64,000 nucleotides of DNA. Source: Paramarasmius palmivorus (lineage: Eukaryota > Basidiomycota > Agaricomycetes > Agaricales > Marasmiaceae). Both the position numbers and the translations under genes were made by a program. Numbering within the stretch: position 1 is the first letter of the stretch; each line of letters opens with the position of its first letter. The stretch is from positions 1-64,000 of the forward strand of contig JAYKXP010000198.1 in the NCBI GenBank assembly GCA_037176845.1, in the 5' to 3' direction. The notes below the pieces were generated by a model. It ran no database searches. It had not been told where the DNA came from and was given only the letters and a program-made list of their open reading frames with translations. Shown piece by piece: positions 44,326 to 56,270 of this stretch.

Positions 44326-45532
44326 ATGGAGTCACCATACAACAAAATGCCACCCTCTCTCCGAGTTATCGCTTGGATCTTTTTTCTTGTAACATTCTGG
44401 ATCCTCACAGGATTTGGGATTGTTCAAGTATTGACAACGGTGTTCCTCTTGGGCCTCTGCTCGGGCCTCGTAACCCACATCATAAAGGAGAGACATCCAA
44501 AGATAGACACTATATACGAAAGGTTGTTTTGCGACCTCAAATGTTCAGGTAAAGTCACCAAACTCGCCTGTCACTCATACTTGGACTGATGTCAACGCAC
44601 CAAGTACCCGGATGTACACTCCCCATTGACATCGTGATTTTTTCACATAGTCCCGTTCCAATCAAAGCGAAACGATTCGGCACGCACCGAAGGAACATTG
44701 AAATTTTCAATGACCCCGACTCAATCCAGTTCTGTTCCGATTTGGGCTCAGAGGCAGAGTTGAATCGTACACCACCACACGTTACCTTCTTTACAGACCC
44801 AGTGAACCTCGAACTACTCCTTCGCTTCTCGCATGACCACTCGCTACCGGATCTACGACTCGAGCAAAACATAAAAACCGTCTACTCCTTCGCAAAGTGC
44901 GCAGAGTCATACGGAAACGAAGCAGCCAAGCAAGCATGTACAACAGCACTCGAGTAATTTCTGCTCTCTTTCCAAGTTCTCATGGTTCATTGCCTAGTTT
45001 TTCTCAGGTTTTTAGGCAAACGTTCACCCAGAGATTCCCTCTTCACCTTGAGCTGGAAATCCGACAATCACCAATTCAATGGGATCGACGAGTACGCGAG
45101 ACGATCGATGTCTCTCTCATACGAAGATGCCAAGCATTTAATCGTGTCGGCTTCCGACCCGGTAACATACGAAAAGAACCCTGTCGTCTGGGTACGTTGT
45201 CATCCCGCCAGTGCTTTCTCATCGATCACGAGCCTCTTCTGCAGAAGGAATATAAACACGAATGGGATCGCATCGTACAACGATATACCGATGTTGTTCA
45301 GAACCTGATAACCGACAACAACGCTCCCGATGTTGATGTTAGCCAACTCATCCAAAAGCAATTAGAGTCCGAGGTTACCCTGACATCCGAGAGTGTCACC
45401 CGTACATTCGACATCATCCGATCAGAGGTCGATTTGGAGGCCGCGCGAACGGTGTTGGATGGTATTCTCGGGGAATGTCCTGTCTGGGAGCAGCTGGCGA
45501 TAAAGCACAAGCATCTTGATGATTTGTCGTGA
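44326..45532 (+). CDS. BTB/POZ-like domain protein (Agaricomycete family)
   Basis: Four exons join in phase: 44326-44548, 44605-44953, 45008-45191, 45245-45532 (347 aa). Exons 2 and 3 carry the BTB-like fold of the family: CTLPIDIVIF, then the THRRNIEIF strand-helix, LLLRFSHDHSLPDL and the helical VYSFAKCAESYGNEAAKQAC. The C-terminal exon is helical and charged. In mushrooms these proteins form a large family, probably dimerising adaptors; partners are unknown. Exon 1 encodes about 45 hydrophobic residues (WIFFLVTFWILTG, VQVLTTVFLLGLCSGL), which is unusual and absent from the paralogue at 49814. Either it is membrane-anchored or the true start is later. Confidence 0.7.
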
Positions 45533-46990
45533 GCGTCCGTGAATCAAGCTTCGGTGTGGTAGTGATATTAATTGGAGGAGGTCACGGTAATAGGTGATGG
45601 GAACACGAGAACGCGCTCTAGCCTTCAAGGACGAGGAATGGGAGAACAGCGGATGAACGTAGCGGCAGAGGAACAAAACTGCGCGTGGGTCGATAAATTG
45701 TAGATTAAGGGATTCAGGAGTTGTTTAGCATTCAGGTTGTGCACTGTCGTAAAAGGTTGTTCAGATGCGAGCCATTCAAACGCCCGAGAACACCGGAATT
45801 AGTGCCCGAAGCTTTGTCCAGCTAATCGTTCACTCCGTCGTTAACAAAATGGTACCATTACTAAATTATGATGAGATTGTAAGGAACGTAGCTAGATGCG
45901 AGATCTGGCGAAGGTGTGATGTGTAGTGGTAATTTCTAAGGGGCAAAGGGGTTGAATAAACGGAGAAAGTTGAATTGATGGATACTGTATCGTACCAGTC
46001 ACGGTGAACGAAGGTTGAACGTTAAACGTTATACCCTCATAATCGCCATTCTATATGTTCCAACCACGGAAAACTTCAAAATGGGAGATGGAAGCCATAC
46101 GTTTCGACTAGTAGATCAGGTACACAGCACGAAAAGACGATTACAAGATGTGCTCAGGAACGGCGGTATATGATGACGGCTGGGGATCTTGTCAGCAAGG
46201 GTAATAGCCAAGCCGTGATTTGAGGGTAGTAGAAAGTAGAGGTGCACGAAGTACTTATAGTAGTTTGAAACAAGGCACTTTATTGATGAGATCAGACGAA
46301 TCTAGTTCAGGCTCAGGACATCGAGCAAAGACAAATGGATCAGAGATGTGAGTAGTAAAGGTACTGTAGCCTGATGTTGACCGGTCCTTAGTTACTCGAA
46401 GCAAAATTAGCTAAACGGCTGGCAAAAAAGAGGTAAACACAGTTCTCGTACGTACACCCAATTGTTCGCGACGATCAAGTAGTGGGGAGGTGATCCGAGT
46501 CGATGAGTTATCTTCACGTAGGGAGCGCTCGGGTCCTATCGAAAGCAAACATTAGGCGTGTCGAGGACAGAACTGAGAAAAGAGACAAACGTTTTTGAAT
46601 AGGGGCTACACTATACCTAAGCCGTTGCATCCATCTTGATGCTTCAGTTGATACACCGCGTCTTGGTCGCGTTGGTGAAGGATACGCAGTGTTCAGGATG
46701 TAATGAGCAAGTGTAACCTATCGCAACGACAACATCAGTATCAGAGGCCACGAGAAACGTAGAATACATGCCTCATATCTCTACCCAACCATGATCTGTG
46801 TTCCAAAGGAATCCTCAAAGCTTCGTACCGCGTGCTCTCGTCGAAGGGCTCAGAATCTTGGTCGATAGAAATGACAGATGGAGGAGCAGAACAAAACATG
46901 TTTTGTCACACACGTCACTGTGACTATGCCCTGTCAGAGATTTCGGAGTTCACCATCTATTCTGATAGATAGTGAACTCCGAAATCGTCG
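45533..46990. repeat. Spacer and block D2, partial copy of the tRNA-Asp upstream block
   Basis: No gene is seen at 45533-46430. From about 46440 to 46990 the order of words matches D1 and D3: GAAAGCAAACATTAG (46550), CTTCAGTTGA (46640), CCTCATATCTCTACC (46772), the 20-bp imperfect palindrome (46905-46924), and ACTCCGAAAT...GAGCAAAAAG (46975-47000). The tRNA itself is not recognisable here, and a MITE lies just beyond. Confidence 0.5.
46940..46985. repeat. Near-perfect 21-bp hairpin in block D2
   Basis: Arms 46940-46960 and 46965-46985 pair at 20 of 21 positions around a four-base loop (TCTG). The right arm (ACTCCGAAAT) is shared with the other D copies, so the left arm is a fold-back addition unique to this copy. 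Confidence 0.7.
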
Positions 46991-47047
46991 CGAGCAAAAA
47001 GTTAGGGGTATACTTCCTACCTTCCTGAACTTAAGCATCTTGACTTA

Positions 47048-47619
47048 AGGTAGCCCGCAACAGGAACCGGCACCCCTTACTAAGCAATGACGTAACGGGC
47101 GCTTAGGGTCAAATCGGGCTTCGAGCCATTGAAATGAAAATTTTCTGGGAATAATCATGGCAGAACTGATATCCTTTAGGCTAGAGTAGGTGTAGTCTTA
47201 TGTCCAAATGACGTTCTGTGGCCCACTGTATCTGGGAAGGCAGATATTGACCTCTTACCAATCGGAGTCCAGAAGGGTGGCACAGCATCTTACTATAGAA
47301 GGTAATGTCACAGTCACGTGCTGTGACTTGTGACAGTCAAAATATCTTTTTCCGCCGACCCAAAAAATTAAAAAATGCGCCAAATGCCCCGAAAAACACT
47401 TTGATGACTGGAGGGAAGCGGGGGAAAGTTTTCAAGGATGGTCGACCAACCATTGATTTTTCTCGGATTCGGCTCTGACAGAGTCCTTCCCTAGGTCTAT
47501 CCTAAGACATCTGTAAGAGTATTTTTGCATTGTAGGGTGTCGACGAGGTGTGATGTTGAGGGCAACGACGACGGCGGAGTTGCTGACTAAGGGGTGCCGG
47601 TTCCTGTTGCGAGCTACCT
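47048..47619. mobile_element. 572-bp MITE with TA target duplication
   Basis: The inverted ends, AGGTAGC.CGCAACAGGAACC and onward, match over about 40 bp (47048-47088 and 47579-47619). TA lies directly outside both ends (47046-47047 and 47620-47621). No ORF. The size, TA target and inverted ends are those of a miniature Tc1/mariner-type element. The ends differ from those of the 21155-22914 transposon. Confidence 0.75.
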
Positions 47620-47620
47620 T

Positions 47621-48160
47621 AGGTTCGAGCTACATGATGTGGTGATGATCAAAGCATCTAGACTCAACTACAGCTAGCCACGGTGTGAAAGAAGCACTCT
47701 CTGGTGGATCCAGGATTATGTACGAGCAATAAGCCAGCTCTCCAGGCGTAGGAAATGCCCTGTTAGCAAAGTTCGTTGCTATGGGCCATGCTCTACACTT
47801 CAGAAACACAGGACATTGCATATTTAAGTGCTTGAATATATTATGAATCAAATCCTATACCCAGTTGAGCTTAGATCATGTTGCCTGAGCACTGAGGATA
47901 TGTTCAAGATATGTTCGACATAGGCCACGTGCGTCATGGAGTTCAGTACGTGACAAGCTGAGAGTGACGACGGTGGACGTACCCAGGACTGATGAAAGAT
48001 AGCTCTCCTACATGTTCCTTCCCGACTCCCATTCCTTGAGCATTTGTAGTGGTAACTCGAGGCACAGTCGCTTCTCTGTTACCATCCAAAGACTAGCGGC
48101 ATTTCTGCAACGGTGACCGGGTTCGCATCCCATACTCTTTTGTACTACGCCCTTTGTGCT
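47621..48160. repeat. Solo arm related to the long inverted-repeat element at 53-55 kb
   Basis: 47720-47940 resembles the arm at 54505-54760: CCAGCTCTCCA, CATATTT(A/G)A, CAGTTGAGCTTAGATCAT, CTGAGCACTGAGG and GGCCACGTGCGT in the same order. No second arm was found nearby. 47960-48160 holds nothing recognised. Confidence 0.5.
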
Positions 48161-48162
48161 GA

Positions 48163-48528
48163 CTATCCTCAAAGGACCAAGGGTATGGAGCTCTTGCATG
48201 CTGCGCCAGCTCCACCACCGTAACCATTGGTGCCCTCTTCGGCGCTGCCCTAGGTGATCTTGCATGTGCAGCTTTCGGCGCGGGTCTCGGAACGCCAATT
48301 GGGATATTGCTAGAAAAATTCTTTGCAGGGAAAATAAAGAGCCAAACTATCCGAGACAAGCTTGGGAAGGCCGATATTAGGCGAATGATCTACGAAACTG
48401 CGATGAACATGCTGCTTGCTGGTCTTACAGCCGGTCTTGCGAAGCTAATTCCAGCGGGTATCGGAAGGTGGTTTTTGAGGCTGGTAGCTATGAGGTTGAT
48501 CAGAAAGTGTGTATCCATGATTCTCTGA
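48163..48528 (+). CDS. Possible small glycine-zipper membrane protein
   Basis: An open frame follows a stop at 48160-48162 and runs to 48528. It encodes a Gly/Ala-rich stretch with G-x3-G spacing (IGALFGAALGDLACAAFGAG, about 48217-48280). A basic helical part (DKLGKADIRRMIYETAMN) and a second hydrophobic segment (LLAGLTAGLAKLIPAGIG) follow. No ATG sits at the start of the frame, so a 5' exon is missing or the gene is broken. Glycine-zipper segments often insert in membranes; that is inference. Family not recognised. Confidence 0.4.
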   Translation, partial: LSSKDQGYGALACCASSTTVTIGALFGAALGDLACAAFGAGLGTPIGILLEKFFAGKIKSQTIRDKLGKADIRRMIYETAMNMLLAGLTAGLAKLIPAGIGRWFLRLVAMRLIRKCVSMIL

Positions 48529-48699
48529 TTCGAACGGCAATGCTGATAGGATGTGATGGGTTACTTGATCTCCTTTTCAAGAACAAAGCGTCCGATGATG
48601 TAAAGATGGATAAGATGAGGAAATGGGAGTAGGAGGGAGCCGGGCGAATGTATTTGGGTTAGGCGCTTGGATTAGCACGAGCGCTTCATGTAGTCGTAG

Positions 48700-48990
48700 A
48701 AAGTGTTGGAACCAGGATAGAGCTAAAAAAGGGCGCACTTTATTTCCTTGCTACACGAGCCTGACTTTGAGAAGTTCCCATACCTCTCCGCAGCCTTGTG
48801 CAAATCGACGAAGTCGTGGAATCGAGCTCTTTGCACGGTAAATCCGGGAATGGTGCATTATGCATGGATTGGAAGCATCGTTGGAGTACAGACCCGTTCT
48901 AGGCGAGTTTAATGGGTTCATGCATCGCAAACTTGTCCCATTAGAGCCTGTTTGGAACAATTTCAATTTCCTGGGAAAAGGAAAACGCAA
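48700..48990 (-). pseudogene. Relic of a BTB-like gene
   Basis: On the minus strand a frame reads KAAERYGNFSKSGSCSKE near 48800-48745. This is the decayed equivalent of DAAEKYGNYPALNACRAAL in the gene at 49814. The upstream part (48880-48930) shares GACCCGTTCT.GGCGAGTT with the relic at 51.8 kb, both in the same orientation. It is frameshifted and incomplete. Confidence 0.55.
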
Positions 48991-49744
48991 CCCAGGGGCT
49001 GCCGAGAAACTTCATGATTTTCAAGCGCTGGTACGTCTTCAGGTTAAACGTCACCTCTATACCAACATATACGCCTCTAAATGCGAGCGGTATGCAGCAT
49101 AATCTTTGCAGTGTATTCAAAGCAATCCATAGTGTACATTATACATGAACATACACACCCTACCCTGTCATTGTACCGTAGGAATTGTGAACTCTCTGCA
49201 TTTCTAAGCTATGAGCTCTACAAGAGTGCGTTTGACTCACAAAAGCCTCGAAGAGGCTGTCCGAGTCATAGTCAAATTTACAATTCTAAGAACGTTTCGC
49301 CCATTCCTCAGTACTAATAGTGCTAGAATTGAGTATCTTGGCCGCGTCTGGAGCTCAATATTAGTGGCGGGAAAGTGGTCCGGTAACCACGGTTTGCGTT
49401 TTTCCTTTTTCCAGTGAACTGGAATCTTATCCGAACAGGCTCTTAGTATTTAAATGAGGTGTTTCATGAACGCAGATCTGTACATTCGCTGTATCCTACT
49501 ATGTGGTGATACACGTAACACAGCTCTGGACCCACAACACGAGGTGATATGTTCTCGCATTGTTATTGCTGTACAGCCTAATGTTGACATGCTCCTTGTT
49601 TATTGTGTTGATATACTGCCTTCGTGGTATGTCAGATGCTACTGCAGTGAGCTAGAAAGCTGAGTATCTCTTAATATGTATTGATCGCCGTCTTACGGCC
49701 GTGACACCAGTGACTCAAGTCGAGGCAGCGTGGCTGTGATGCAG
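48991..49744. other. Intergenic, nothing recognised
   Basis: Short frames only. No repeat or RNA gene recognised. Confidence 0.5.
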
Positions 49745-49750
49745 TATAAA
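49745..49750 (+). promoter_or_regulatory. TATA-like box of the second BTB-like gene
   Basis: TATAAA, 64 bases before the ATG at 49814. Confidence 0.4.
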
Positions 49751-49813
49751 CCTCATGGGCAGCTCATGGGTCCCCTTGATCCCCCCATTCCATCTTTTCA
49801 CCACACCTCCACA

Positions 49814-50868
49814 ATGTCGAATGGATTATCGAGCGCAGAAGAGACCCGCATACTCAAATGCGCAGGTGAGTTCTTCATCACAATTTCTAATTGACAATTA
49901 GACTCATCTTTACTCTGGATCAGCCTACAAGACCTGTACCATTCCTGTCAATATCATCCTAGAATCCTCGGATGGTGTTCATCTCGGTGCACACATGATA
50001 AACCTCGAGAATTTCAACAATGCTTTCCCAATCGCTGGATCGGTAACTCATCAGTTCAACGAGCCCGTTGCTCTCAGCGAATCTGCAGCCATCCTTCGCT
50101 TAATTCTTAAATTCTCTCATAACAAGGATTGCTCTATCTCTAGCCTCGATCTCGCTACTGTCATTGCTTTAACAGACGCGGCAGAGAAGTACGGGAATTA
50201 CCCCGCACTGAATGCGTGTAGGGCGGCGCTAAGGTGAGCGGTTCTATGATCAGCTGATATACAAATGATGATCAACTCTGCAGTCAATTCACGCCTGTCC
50301 AAATAAAGAGCAAGATACGAGTCTTACCATACAGACTTCGCTATACAAAAGTAGATGAATCATTTGAGAACATGATTCGCTCCACAATGGATATTCCGCT
50401 TCGACAGCTTGTACGTGATCTCAGCTGTTTCCCAGATATTTACATGGTCTATGTGCGTTGTTATTCATCTATTCATTCGTACCATGGGGATGAACTGTGG
50501 TTTAGACTGTATATAGGGAGCTATGGCATGCAGGCATGGCGGAATACCGCCAAGCTACCGATATCTCAGCGTATAGGAAACTTCGTTCGAAGTACCCCAA
50601 GAAACGGTCTGAGACGGGGCCTACTGAGGAGGTAGTCAAAACGTCAAGCTCTTCATTACGGGAGCTCAAATCACCTGCATGCAAGGACGTAAACCACATT
50701 GTCGTCACTACCCTCGAGCTGGCCATGCGCACATATCCGGATTTGGATCCTTTAAAGGATGAGGCACTCAGCAGATGGCATTCCGGAATGAATCAGGCGG
50801 TAGCAAAGCTCCCGACTTGGAAAAAAGCGGGAGATATTGTTAAGGAAGAGCTGAGCCAGCGAAGGTAG
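49814..50868 (+). CDS. BTB/POZ-like domain protein, paralogue of 44326-45532
   Basis: Exons 49814-49865, 49924-50233 and 50284 onward join in phase. The BTB-like fold is clear: CTIPVNIILESSDGVHLGAH, the core helix ILRLILKFSH, and LTDAAEKYGNYPALNAC near residue 110. An intron of 50 nt (50234-50283) follows at the same place as in the paralogue, and the next exon ends near 50460. The last exon, in another frame (about 50535-50868), encodes MAEYRQATDISAYRKL and a charged helical C-terminus (WHSGMNQAVAKLPTWKKAGD). The splice joining the last two exons was not fixed (candidate donors near 50456 and 50461, acceptor near 50533). The N-terminus is short and polar, unlike the paralogue. Likely an adaptor protein; partner unknown. 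Confidence 0.7.
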
Positions 50869-51139
50869 AGCGTAGTATCGCTACATATCTAGCACATTTC
50901 TCATTTGATTTGTGATTCTGTTTAACGTAGCCATATTTTGAAGGCAAAGTTCAAGTCTCCCAGTAAACAGAGCGATTTATCTGCTTCAGCAGTTTAATCG
51001 CTGTATGCGCCAACAAAACTGATTATAAGATATGCACAGAATCCACCATACCAATGGCGTCACCCAGTAAAATATTACATGATGAATCAATTGACTAGAA
51101 CCTAGACGACGTCTACCCAATTCTTACGACATCCTCTCA

Positions 51140-51860
51140 TTGAGGCCATCTCCCAATAATATCTTTGACTACATCGTACCACTTTTCAAAATCGTTACAT
51201 TCAGTATAGGACCCATCATCGACACCGCTCGACTCACAACCCCAACGAACCCGAAAATAGCACCCATCCGTACTGCTTCGGCTAAATCCTCCAAAGCAAT
51301 ATACTCTGACATTCTCTTGAGGATAGGTAGCATACGAAATAGTGGGACCCGTCAAAATATTGACCCTCAAGGTGATACCGTATAGTGGTATCAAAATAAC
51401 GACGCTTGTGACAGCATGTGGGTTTCAAAATATTGAAGCTACATCCACTGTTGCCAGATTCCGACTAAAGTGTCCCAAAACATCGGTGTGGGATAGGCTG
51501 AGAGTACGTCGGACAATATAGTCGATATATGGGAACGAGGGACAGGTTGCTTCGTGGAGTTGTACAAAGATCGCAAGCGACTGGATTGGTTCTATTTGTT
51601 TCACTCGCAACCTAATTTGATTGTTAGTGATTACCAATAATACAGGCCAACTAGGCAAAACCTAAAGCAATGTACTTGATTTTTTTTCTACATGCCTCTA
51701 ACGCTACAAAGCTCCCATACTTCTCCACTGCTTTGTATAGATTCATAATTGAACTCTTGTTAAAAGAGATCGGGGGGCGAAGTACTGTGTATGAATTGTA
51801 GTAACGGAGCGAGCACGGACCCGTTCTCGGCGAGTTGAACAGGTTCATACGTCCTATTCT
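51140..51860 (-). pseudogene. Inverted relic of a BTB-like gene
   Basis: Read on the minus strand, 51848-51651 encodes MNLYKAVEKYGSFVALEACRKKI, the conserved end of the BTB-like fold. Farther downstream 51200-51140 encodes a C-terminus (DFEKWYDVVKDIIGRWPQ) of the type seen in the intact genes. The stretch between has stops and no clean splicing. Its 5' flank shares the GACCCGTTCT.GGCGAGTT segment with the relic at 48.9 kb. Confidence 0.55.
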
Positions 51861-52921
51861 GTATTAGGGAAGCTGTCGGTATAGATTTATAGGTTTCTTT
51901 TATGCGCGCCAAAGTGCTTGTTATCATTGGATACGAGGACTATGTTGCAAGGGATCAAGCACCCTTCAACTATTCGTTAGCAAGAGGGAGTACACCAACC
52001 TGGGCATTTTGGGTGGGATTCAATATCCATCTCAATGGGGAGGATCGAAATGAAGGCAGCCAGAGAGACAACGATGGTGGTGAAGGACAGGACGTTCACC
52101 TGGGTCAGTATGTTGATGTTGTTTGAATAAGAACGTTAGGATGCTTCTCCGTGGGTATTTGGCTTGTCGATATCCAAGCAGAAGCAATCATTCATATATG
52201 TTCATCGCTTCTTTGGCCTCCCATACCCGTAACGATACTTGCAAGATACAACGTAAGGTGAGTCTATACCCGGAGACAAGTTGCCTGTACAAAAACAGTA
52301 GCTCGCTGTGCACTATGGATAAACCCAACGACGGTTGCTTGGTTGGTAACATTGATGACGGACGTACCATCTGAGATCAACGTCAAAAATAGCAGATTGA
52401 AGGGCGACAGAAAGTTGATTCTATGTGCGAGGGGCACAGATTGTGACAGACCAAGTAGCAAAAATCGAGGTTGGAATAGACCACGCGACGAGGATCCTGA
52501 CGGAAGGAACAGTGTCCAGCAACCTGGTTAATGAACGTTAATGAAATGGCTAAGTCCGTTGTGCTGGTGTATCTCGACATCCCTTGGGCAGCTGGGAGAG
52601 AGCACAACAAATGAAGATATTGAAAGTATAAAGATGAAAGCAAACGCACTTCACAGGGCACACAACATATTCCCTTCCTAGCCGAAAAAGGATGGTGCCA
52701 AGACGAGTCCTCGTACCTCAAGCTCCCAAAGCGTCTCCTCTCGTGTTTTTGTTCGTCATTTGCGAACCAATTCGTCCAAGGGATTACACAAGTTTCTTAA
52801 GTAGAATAGCAAGATATAAGAGCGCCGGAAAAAGACTCCCTGAAAAGTTGTACTTCAACGCCTGCTGCTAAAAAAAGCTATTTAAAACGAAACAAAAACA
52901 GAGTGCTCATGAGTAAGTAAT
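51861..52921. other. Intergenic, nothing recognised
   Basis: Frames are short and unconserved. No repeats recognised by eye. Confidence 0.45.
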
Positions 52922-53003
52922 GGACAAAATGGGAATTGAACCCAGCACCAAGTTCGAGGGGTACATGCTAAGTGAATGTGATACGCGACTACACCATGTG
53001 CCC
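52922..53003 (-). pseudogene. Degenerate tRNA-Ala(AGC)-like sequence
   Basis: On the minus strand GGGCACATGGTGTAGTCG at the 5' end and CTTAGCA in the anticodon-loop position resemble eukaryotic tRNA-Ala(AGC), and TGGGTTCAATTCCCA forms most of a T-arm. The anticodon stem has mismatches and about ten extra bases sit before the T-arm. It is probably a decayed tRNA gene. Confidence 0.45.
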
Positions 53004-53094
53004 AGTGCATCAGCTCTTCGCCATTGATATCCCATCTGTACGCGCGGTGGTACGTGTAGATAGCAGGGAATCACGAGGAATCACGAGAAGGCGA

Positions 53095-54845
53095 AGGCGG
53101 TGGCTGTAGTCAATCACACAAAAATCCCCCGGTAATAACACACTTCGACGAAACATTCCCCGGTAATAATCGGCTATTTCGGCAAGGAGTTTTCCCACGC
53201 ACGTGGCCTATGTCGAACACATTTTGAACGCATCCTTAGTGCTCAGGCATCATGATCTAAGGTCAACTGAGTGTAGGATCTGAAACAGGATATATTTAAG
53301 TACTTGAATATGCAATATTTAGGAGTCCCTGCTTTGTAGAGTATAGACCATAGCCATGTACTTTACTTTGACACGTATGAACAAGGTCTTCAGTGTCATT
53401 TGGAAAGCCAGCTCACCTCTTGAACGTGAACTGAAGATTATAAAGATTTGACTATTCGTTGTCGCGTATGTTGAGTATGGAATTGAACGTGGCCACTCAT
53501 GCACATGAGTCGTAATGGATATTCATTCCGATAGGGGCTATTCCCACGCTATCTGCACATCTTCAGCTGTATTTGGATAGCTGCCCTGCCACTCGGATAT
53601 GATTCGGCAAGTTATGATCAGTGCAGAGCTTGGTTTACAGTATTAATGGACATCTTCATATGTGACTTAACTGACCAGAGTAGAAATGATGGAAGGCAAT
53701 CTTGACATGTCGAGCGTGGACACAGTGTCGTTGAGCGAATGGGTGTTGACTCTGTATACTCCTGCAAATTTCACGAAGGTACCAAGAGCACTTTGCCAAC
53801 TTACCACATTTGGCAACCCTGGTCAACACTGTTAACTATGATTCTCCAATGAATAGATACATCCTGTAGATGGGTCAGGCGCCTCGTCGCAGCACCAGCA
53901 CCTTCATGACCTTCTGCGTTGATGTCTTTCGGAGACATTGTCCCTATTGATTAGATTCGATATAACGTCCAATGAAAACAATGATTGGCTTCTGTCCATC
54001 TCCAAAGCTCGGACTCTCTTTATCTCAGGTTCTAGATTGTTGAAGGCAAAAAACTCCTAAGTTGACTCGAATGATGACAATAGATGAAGTGATACCCTAG
54101 ATGGCAGGTTGTTTGAGTATTGGAGTTACTATTATATATATGACTCATAGCAACGGCAGCATAAGCGTGTACCAAGAGTATCTGTGCATATGGAAACCAT
54201 AAAGTGATCACATTCAAGACGTGAGCTGGCTTTCCAAATGATGCTGAAGATATTGTTCATGTGTGGAAAGGTTCCTTTTGGCAAAGTCACACCAATGTAC
54301 ATGGCTATAGTCCATACTCTACCCCATACTCCTGCAAGTTAGACGAAGGGAGAGCACTTTCCCAACTTATCACACACATTTGGCAACTTTGGTCAACATT
54401 AGCGCCCATGATCACTCAATAGGCACCACATTCAATTCCACATATTCCTGAACATCCATGACAATGAATATTCCCAATGACCTATTCTAAGCAGTGAATC
54501 GTGTTCAAGATGCGAGCTGGCTCTCCAAACGACACTGAAGACTTTGTTTATGCGTGGGAAGATCCCTTTCGGCAAGTCACACAAAAGTACATGGCTATAG
54601 TCTATAATCTACTCCTCAGGGACTACTAAGTATTGCATATTTGAGGACTTCTATATACCCAGAATCGAATCATATAATCAGTTAAGCTTAGATCATTTCG
54701 CCTGACCACTGAGGTTGTGTTCAAGATGCACTCGATACAGGCCACGTGCGTGAGAAAAGCGTAGCTGAAATAGCCGATTATTAACGGGCGGTAATTTCGT
54801 CGAAGTTGGTTATTACCGGGGGGGTTTTGGGTTATTACCGGGGGA
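53095..54845. mobile_element. Long inverted-repeat element with TTATTACCGGGG termini
   Basis: Arms of about 340 bp (53095-53440 and 54500-54845) are reverse complements at moderate-to-high identity. They share GGCCACGTGCGTG, GAAATAGCCGATTATTA, TTATTACCGGGGG and GAGCTGGCT(T/C)TCCAAA in mirrored order. The middle holds at least one further partial arm (54205-54330) in the same orientation as the right arm. No transposase or long ORF. A solo related arm is at 47.7-47.9 kb. Confidence 0.65.
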
Positions 54846-55050
54846 GTACTATGTTATTTACGGGGGATGTAATGTACTGAAATGTCACAAAAGTATGTAT
54901 ATTATTACCGGGGGGCTGAAAATTTATTACCGGGGACCATATTTATTTTTTGAACACTTTAACACTCATACAAAAGTAGGTAAAATATTACCGGGGGACT
55001 GAAAAGTTATTATCGGGGACCGTATTTATTTTTTGAACACTTGAACACTC
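54800..55050. repeat. Array of TTATTACCGGGG repeats
   Basis: The word TTATTACCGGGG or a close variant occurs about seven times between 54808 and 55015. The last part is a tandem pair of units of about 65-85 bp (about 54903-54985 and 54986-55050) sharing CATTTATTTTTTGAACACTT-like segments. The same word, inverted, is at 53126-53170. Confidence 0.7.
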
Positions 55051-55059
55051 ATAATCCAT

Positions 55060-56270
55060 CTCCAACTAGACCGTAAGTGGCGACCAAAGCGTTGATCAAC
55101 GCACCTCGCATTCAGACTCCCGAACACTCCTACTCAACGGAAGGAGGGAAAGTGAAGTAACTACCGTGTTATTACGTCCATTGTAAATCAGTCGAGAACT
55201 CGTCTGAATCACAAGTCCGAAATCGCCGCAATGGCTTCTGGAGACTCCGGTTCTTCTTTTCGCTGATGATACGACGCTTTGATCACGAGCTAAAGATATA
55301 GAACCATGGGGTGGTCTGCCTCCTTCGGGTATACTTTATCCGGCGATGAGAAATAGGAAGTATTTGAGCGAGTCGTACATTGAACTCACTCCAAAATCGT
55401 GTGGAGAGTGAGTCTCTCTGTCTATGCGGTTGACTATCATGAAATTCTGGGCCATCTCTGTGCCATCGATCTCAACAACCTGTGCTACAGACTCAAATCC
55501 AGCAAATCAAGATGCATCTGCGAAGTGACCAAGGACATCAAGATGGGAATCTCCCGTTCTTGATGCATCGAGGCCATGAAAACAGCGAGAAATCTTGCCG
55601 CTTCTCGGCTTGATCACATGAACAGGGGAGCTCGAAAGCGTCGTGAAGATGCGCTCCTAGCCTCCCGACGCCAAATACAGACTTGATCTGTGTGTTCTGA
55701 CTCTACAGATTCCACCGAAGATGCAACGCTTCTCTTTTCCACAAACGATGACGAAGGGAAGGTATCCCGCTTGTTTTCCATGAGTAACCCATGGTATTGC
55801 TTTATGGACGTGATAGTAATCACAAGACATGTGTAAAGGGCAGAGAAGCCGGCGGTAGCTTCTCGACAGCCTTAGCGGGTAAGCCCGAAGCCCATGGAAA
55901 TGATAACCGAAGGTCTTTCGGGACGGCGGTATAGAAGGCAGGGGTATCGGTGCATGACGACCACTCGACTTCATAGAACAAAGAAGTCTATAGGAACCGT
56001 GTTTCCTAGTGCGGAACCGATTCTCCGTAGCGAATCTGAAGCTGAGCCAAAAATAGGAAGGGGGTACCAGCGGTATTCAATATGATTATTCCAGCCATGA
56101 TAGCGCCGCCCGTTCCTTTTTTCCGTCACGTCCTTTCCCCAAAATGGTAGAGTATCGGGCGTATCAGCGGGCGAAGAAGAGTGGTTATGTTGTCGTAGAG
56201 ATAGGCTTGAAGGGTCGTGGTTGAGACGGGAGTACGTGCAAAGGAGCAGGAGATGGGGTAATCGTTACAC
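55060..56270. other. Intergenic with a possible decayed coding segment
   Basis: At about 55430-55690 on the plus strand a frame gives coding-like phrases (HEILGHLCAIDLNNLCYRLKS, then MKTARNLAASRLDHMNRGA) separated by a stop. The family was not recognised. The rest shows nothing. Confidence 0.3.
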
